DNA of 6,978 nucleotides. It comes from Candidatus Sulfotelmatobacter sp. GTDB taxonomy: Bacteria; Acidobacteriota; Terriglobia; Terriglobales; Acidobacteriaceae. The translations under genes were made by a program, and so were the position numbers. The notes beneath the pieces are model-generated. The model was not told the origin of the DNA. It saw only the letters and a program-made list of their open reading frames with translations, and searched no databases. This document shows, piece by piece, positions 6,260-6,978 of the stretch. The stretch spans positions 1 through 6,978 of the forward strand of contig JASICF010000641.1 of the NCBI GenBank assembly GCA_030044775.1. Direction: 5' to 3'. The first letter of the stretch is position 1. Every line of letters starts with the position of its first letter.

Positions 6260-6398
6260 GTCATTCCGAACCGGCGCGAAGCGGCGGTGAGGAACCTGCT
6301 TCTTAACCCGGAGTCCTGCGATGCGCCGACTCTACCGATCTATCGCCTCTTTGAAAAAGCAGTTTCCTCACCGCTGCTTCGCAGCGATTCGGAATGAC
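6260..6398. repeat. 139-bp palindromic element, two inverted GTCATTCCG-type units (MITE/REP-like)
   Basis: The left arm 6260-6301 and the reverse complement of 6357-6398 match at 37 of 42 positions, both beginning GTCATTCCGAA and containing GCGGTGAGGAA. The right unit also holds its own perfect stem, CGCTGC-TTC-GCAGCG (6372-6386). The 55-bp centre (6302-6356) is not palindromic and has no ORF of note. No clear target-site duplication flanks it. Lying 23 bp after the Rieske stop, it could also act as a transcript 3' hairpin. No transposase is encoded, so movement in trans is only a possibility. Confidence 0.7.
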
Positions 6399-6447
6399 AG
6401 TCTTTAGTGAACTTTAACTCGACGATCCAGCTCTACTTGCGCGCTTA

Positions 6448-6462
6448 GGGTGAGAATCACCC
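6448..6462. promoter_or_regulatory. Short perfect dyad in the long gap before the last gene
   Basis: GGGTGA-GAA-TCACCC is a perfect inverted repeat with 6-bp arms, 82 bp before the ATG at 6544. It might be an operator or a small RNA hairpin. The gap from 6237 to 6543 otherwise contains the palindromic element at 6260-6398 and no ORF, tRNA or convincing promoter that I can see. Confidence 0.3.
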
Positions 6463-6543
6463 ACTCCCGTTTTGCCTCACATGACTCCAGTAACTAACGG
6501 CCTCCAGCGCCGTGACGGTAGAGTTTACAAAAGAGGTAGGCAT

Positions 6544-6978
6544 ATGAAACGAGTTCTGATCCTGATTTTGGCGATGACGACCATTGCCGCGGCGCGAGAT
6601 AAAAAATCGAAAGCTCAGCCGGGACCCTACGTATTTACCACCAAGGCGCCGGCTCAAACGATTAAGGCGGTAATCGTCCAGGCGAATCTAACCCTCGGCT
6701 ACACGCTCGATTCCGACAAGCAGCTTCAGTTCTGCTTCTCGATGCCGGCTCAGATGCCGATGGTAAATGCGATTTTCGAAGCATCCAGTGCTTGTCGCGG
6801 TATGACGACGAAAAAAGTGTGGACCTACACGTTGGCGGAACTCGACGGCATAACCAGGGTGACGGTAGAGCCATTCTGGGAGTATCCAGACGATTACTGC
6901 CACACACAAACTGAGCAGTTGATATGGGGCGAACGCGAAGAGATCGCCGCGTTCCAGGCGATGCTCGACCAGGCTCCC
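6544..6978 (+). CDS. Exported protein of unknown function, N-terminal 145 residues (runs off the right edge)
   Basis: The ATG at 6544 is preceded by AAGAGG (6531-6536) at suitable distance, and the frame stays open to the window end. Residues 1-17 (MKRVLILILAMTTIAAA) are a typical Sec signal peptide, with cleavage likely after the AAA run, so the product is probably periplasmic or secreted. The mature part starts with a short basic, Lys-rich segment. It then shows alternating beta-like stretches (KAVIVQANLTLGYTL, VWTYTLAEL) and three cysteines (C64, C84, C119) that could form disulfides. I see no lipobox, transmembrane helix or known motif. Codon use resembles its neighbours. It is separated from the Rieske gene by 307 bp and is probably unrelated to it. 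Confidence 0.7.
   Translation, partial: MKRVLILILAMTTIAAARDKKSKAQPGPYVFTTKAPAQTIKAVIVQANLTLGYTLDSDKQLQFCFSMPAQMPMVNAIFEASSACRGMTTKKVWTYTLAELDGITRVTVEPFWEYPDDYCHTQTEQLIWGEREEIAAFQAMLDQAP

Noticed and set aside
1..6978. tRNA, rRNA, CRISPR array, toxin-antitoxin or phage genes
   Set aside because: I saw no cloverleaf-like sequence, regularly spaced direct repeats, or hallmark proteins of these systems on either strand.

Overview
This is a 7-kb stretch of a moderately GC-rich bacterial chromosome. It holds eight protein genes, two of them cut by the window edges, and three intergenic copies of a GTCAT(C/T)CCG-type palindromic repeat. The repeat style, the GC level and the gene types suggest a soil acidobacterium (Acidobacteriota). 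That placement is an inference, because no rRNA or taxonomic marker gene is present.

Left part (1-1350): a minus-strand pair comprises a 75-residue helical protein and a lipoprotein with the lipobox LYGC. The pair is joined by a 4-bp GTGA start/stop overlap. It diverges from a plus-strand Dps-type ferritin gene with a complete ferroxidase site. A 13-bp perfect hairpin at 1291-1319 separates dps from the convergent gene that follows. It has its U-rich tract on the minus-strand side.

Central part (1348-6236): two minus-strand genes encode a betaine-homocysteine S-methyltransferase homologue (BHMT, close to the animal type, all three zinc cysteines present) and a PYROXD2/phytoene-desaturase-like FAD oxidoreductase. 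They diverge from a plus-strand pair encoding a TetR-family regulator and a Rieske non-heme iron oxygenase that resembles plant choline monooxygenase (DNYLDGGYH motif). The tetR/oxidoreductase divergent region carries two similar dyads, TGACT-TAG-AGTCA and ATGAC-TTGAG-GTCAT. They sit next to the candidate start codons of the two divergent genes, and the tetR-side one overlaps the predicted transcription start. The simplest reading is a locally regulated module for oxidising or demethylating a quaternary amine and passing methyl groups to homocysteine. The substrate is not proved, and no electron-transfer reductase or betaine-aldehyde dehydrogenase gene lies in the window.

Right part (6237-6978): a 307-bp gap holds a 139-bp palindromic element with 42-bp arms and a small perfect dyad. 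After it comes the 5' part of an exported protein of unknown function, which runs off the window end.
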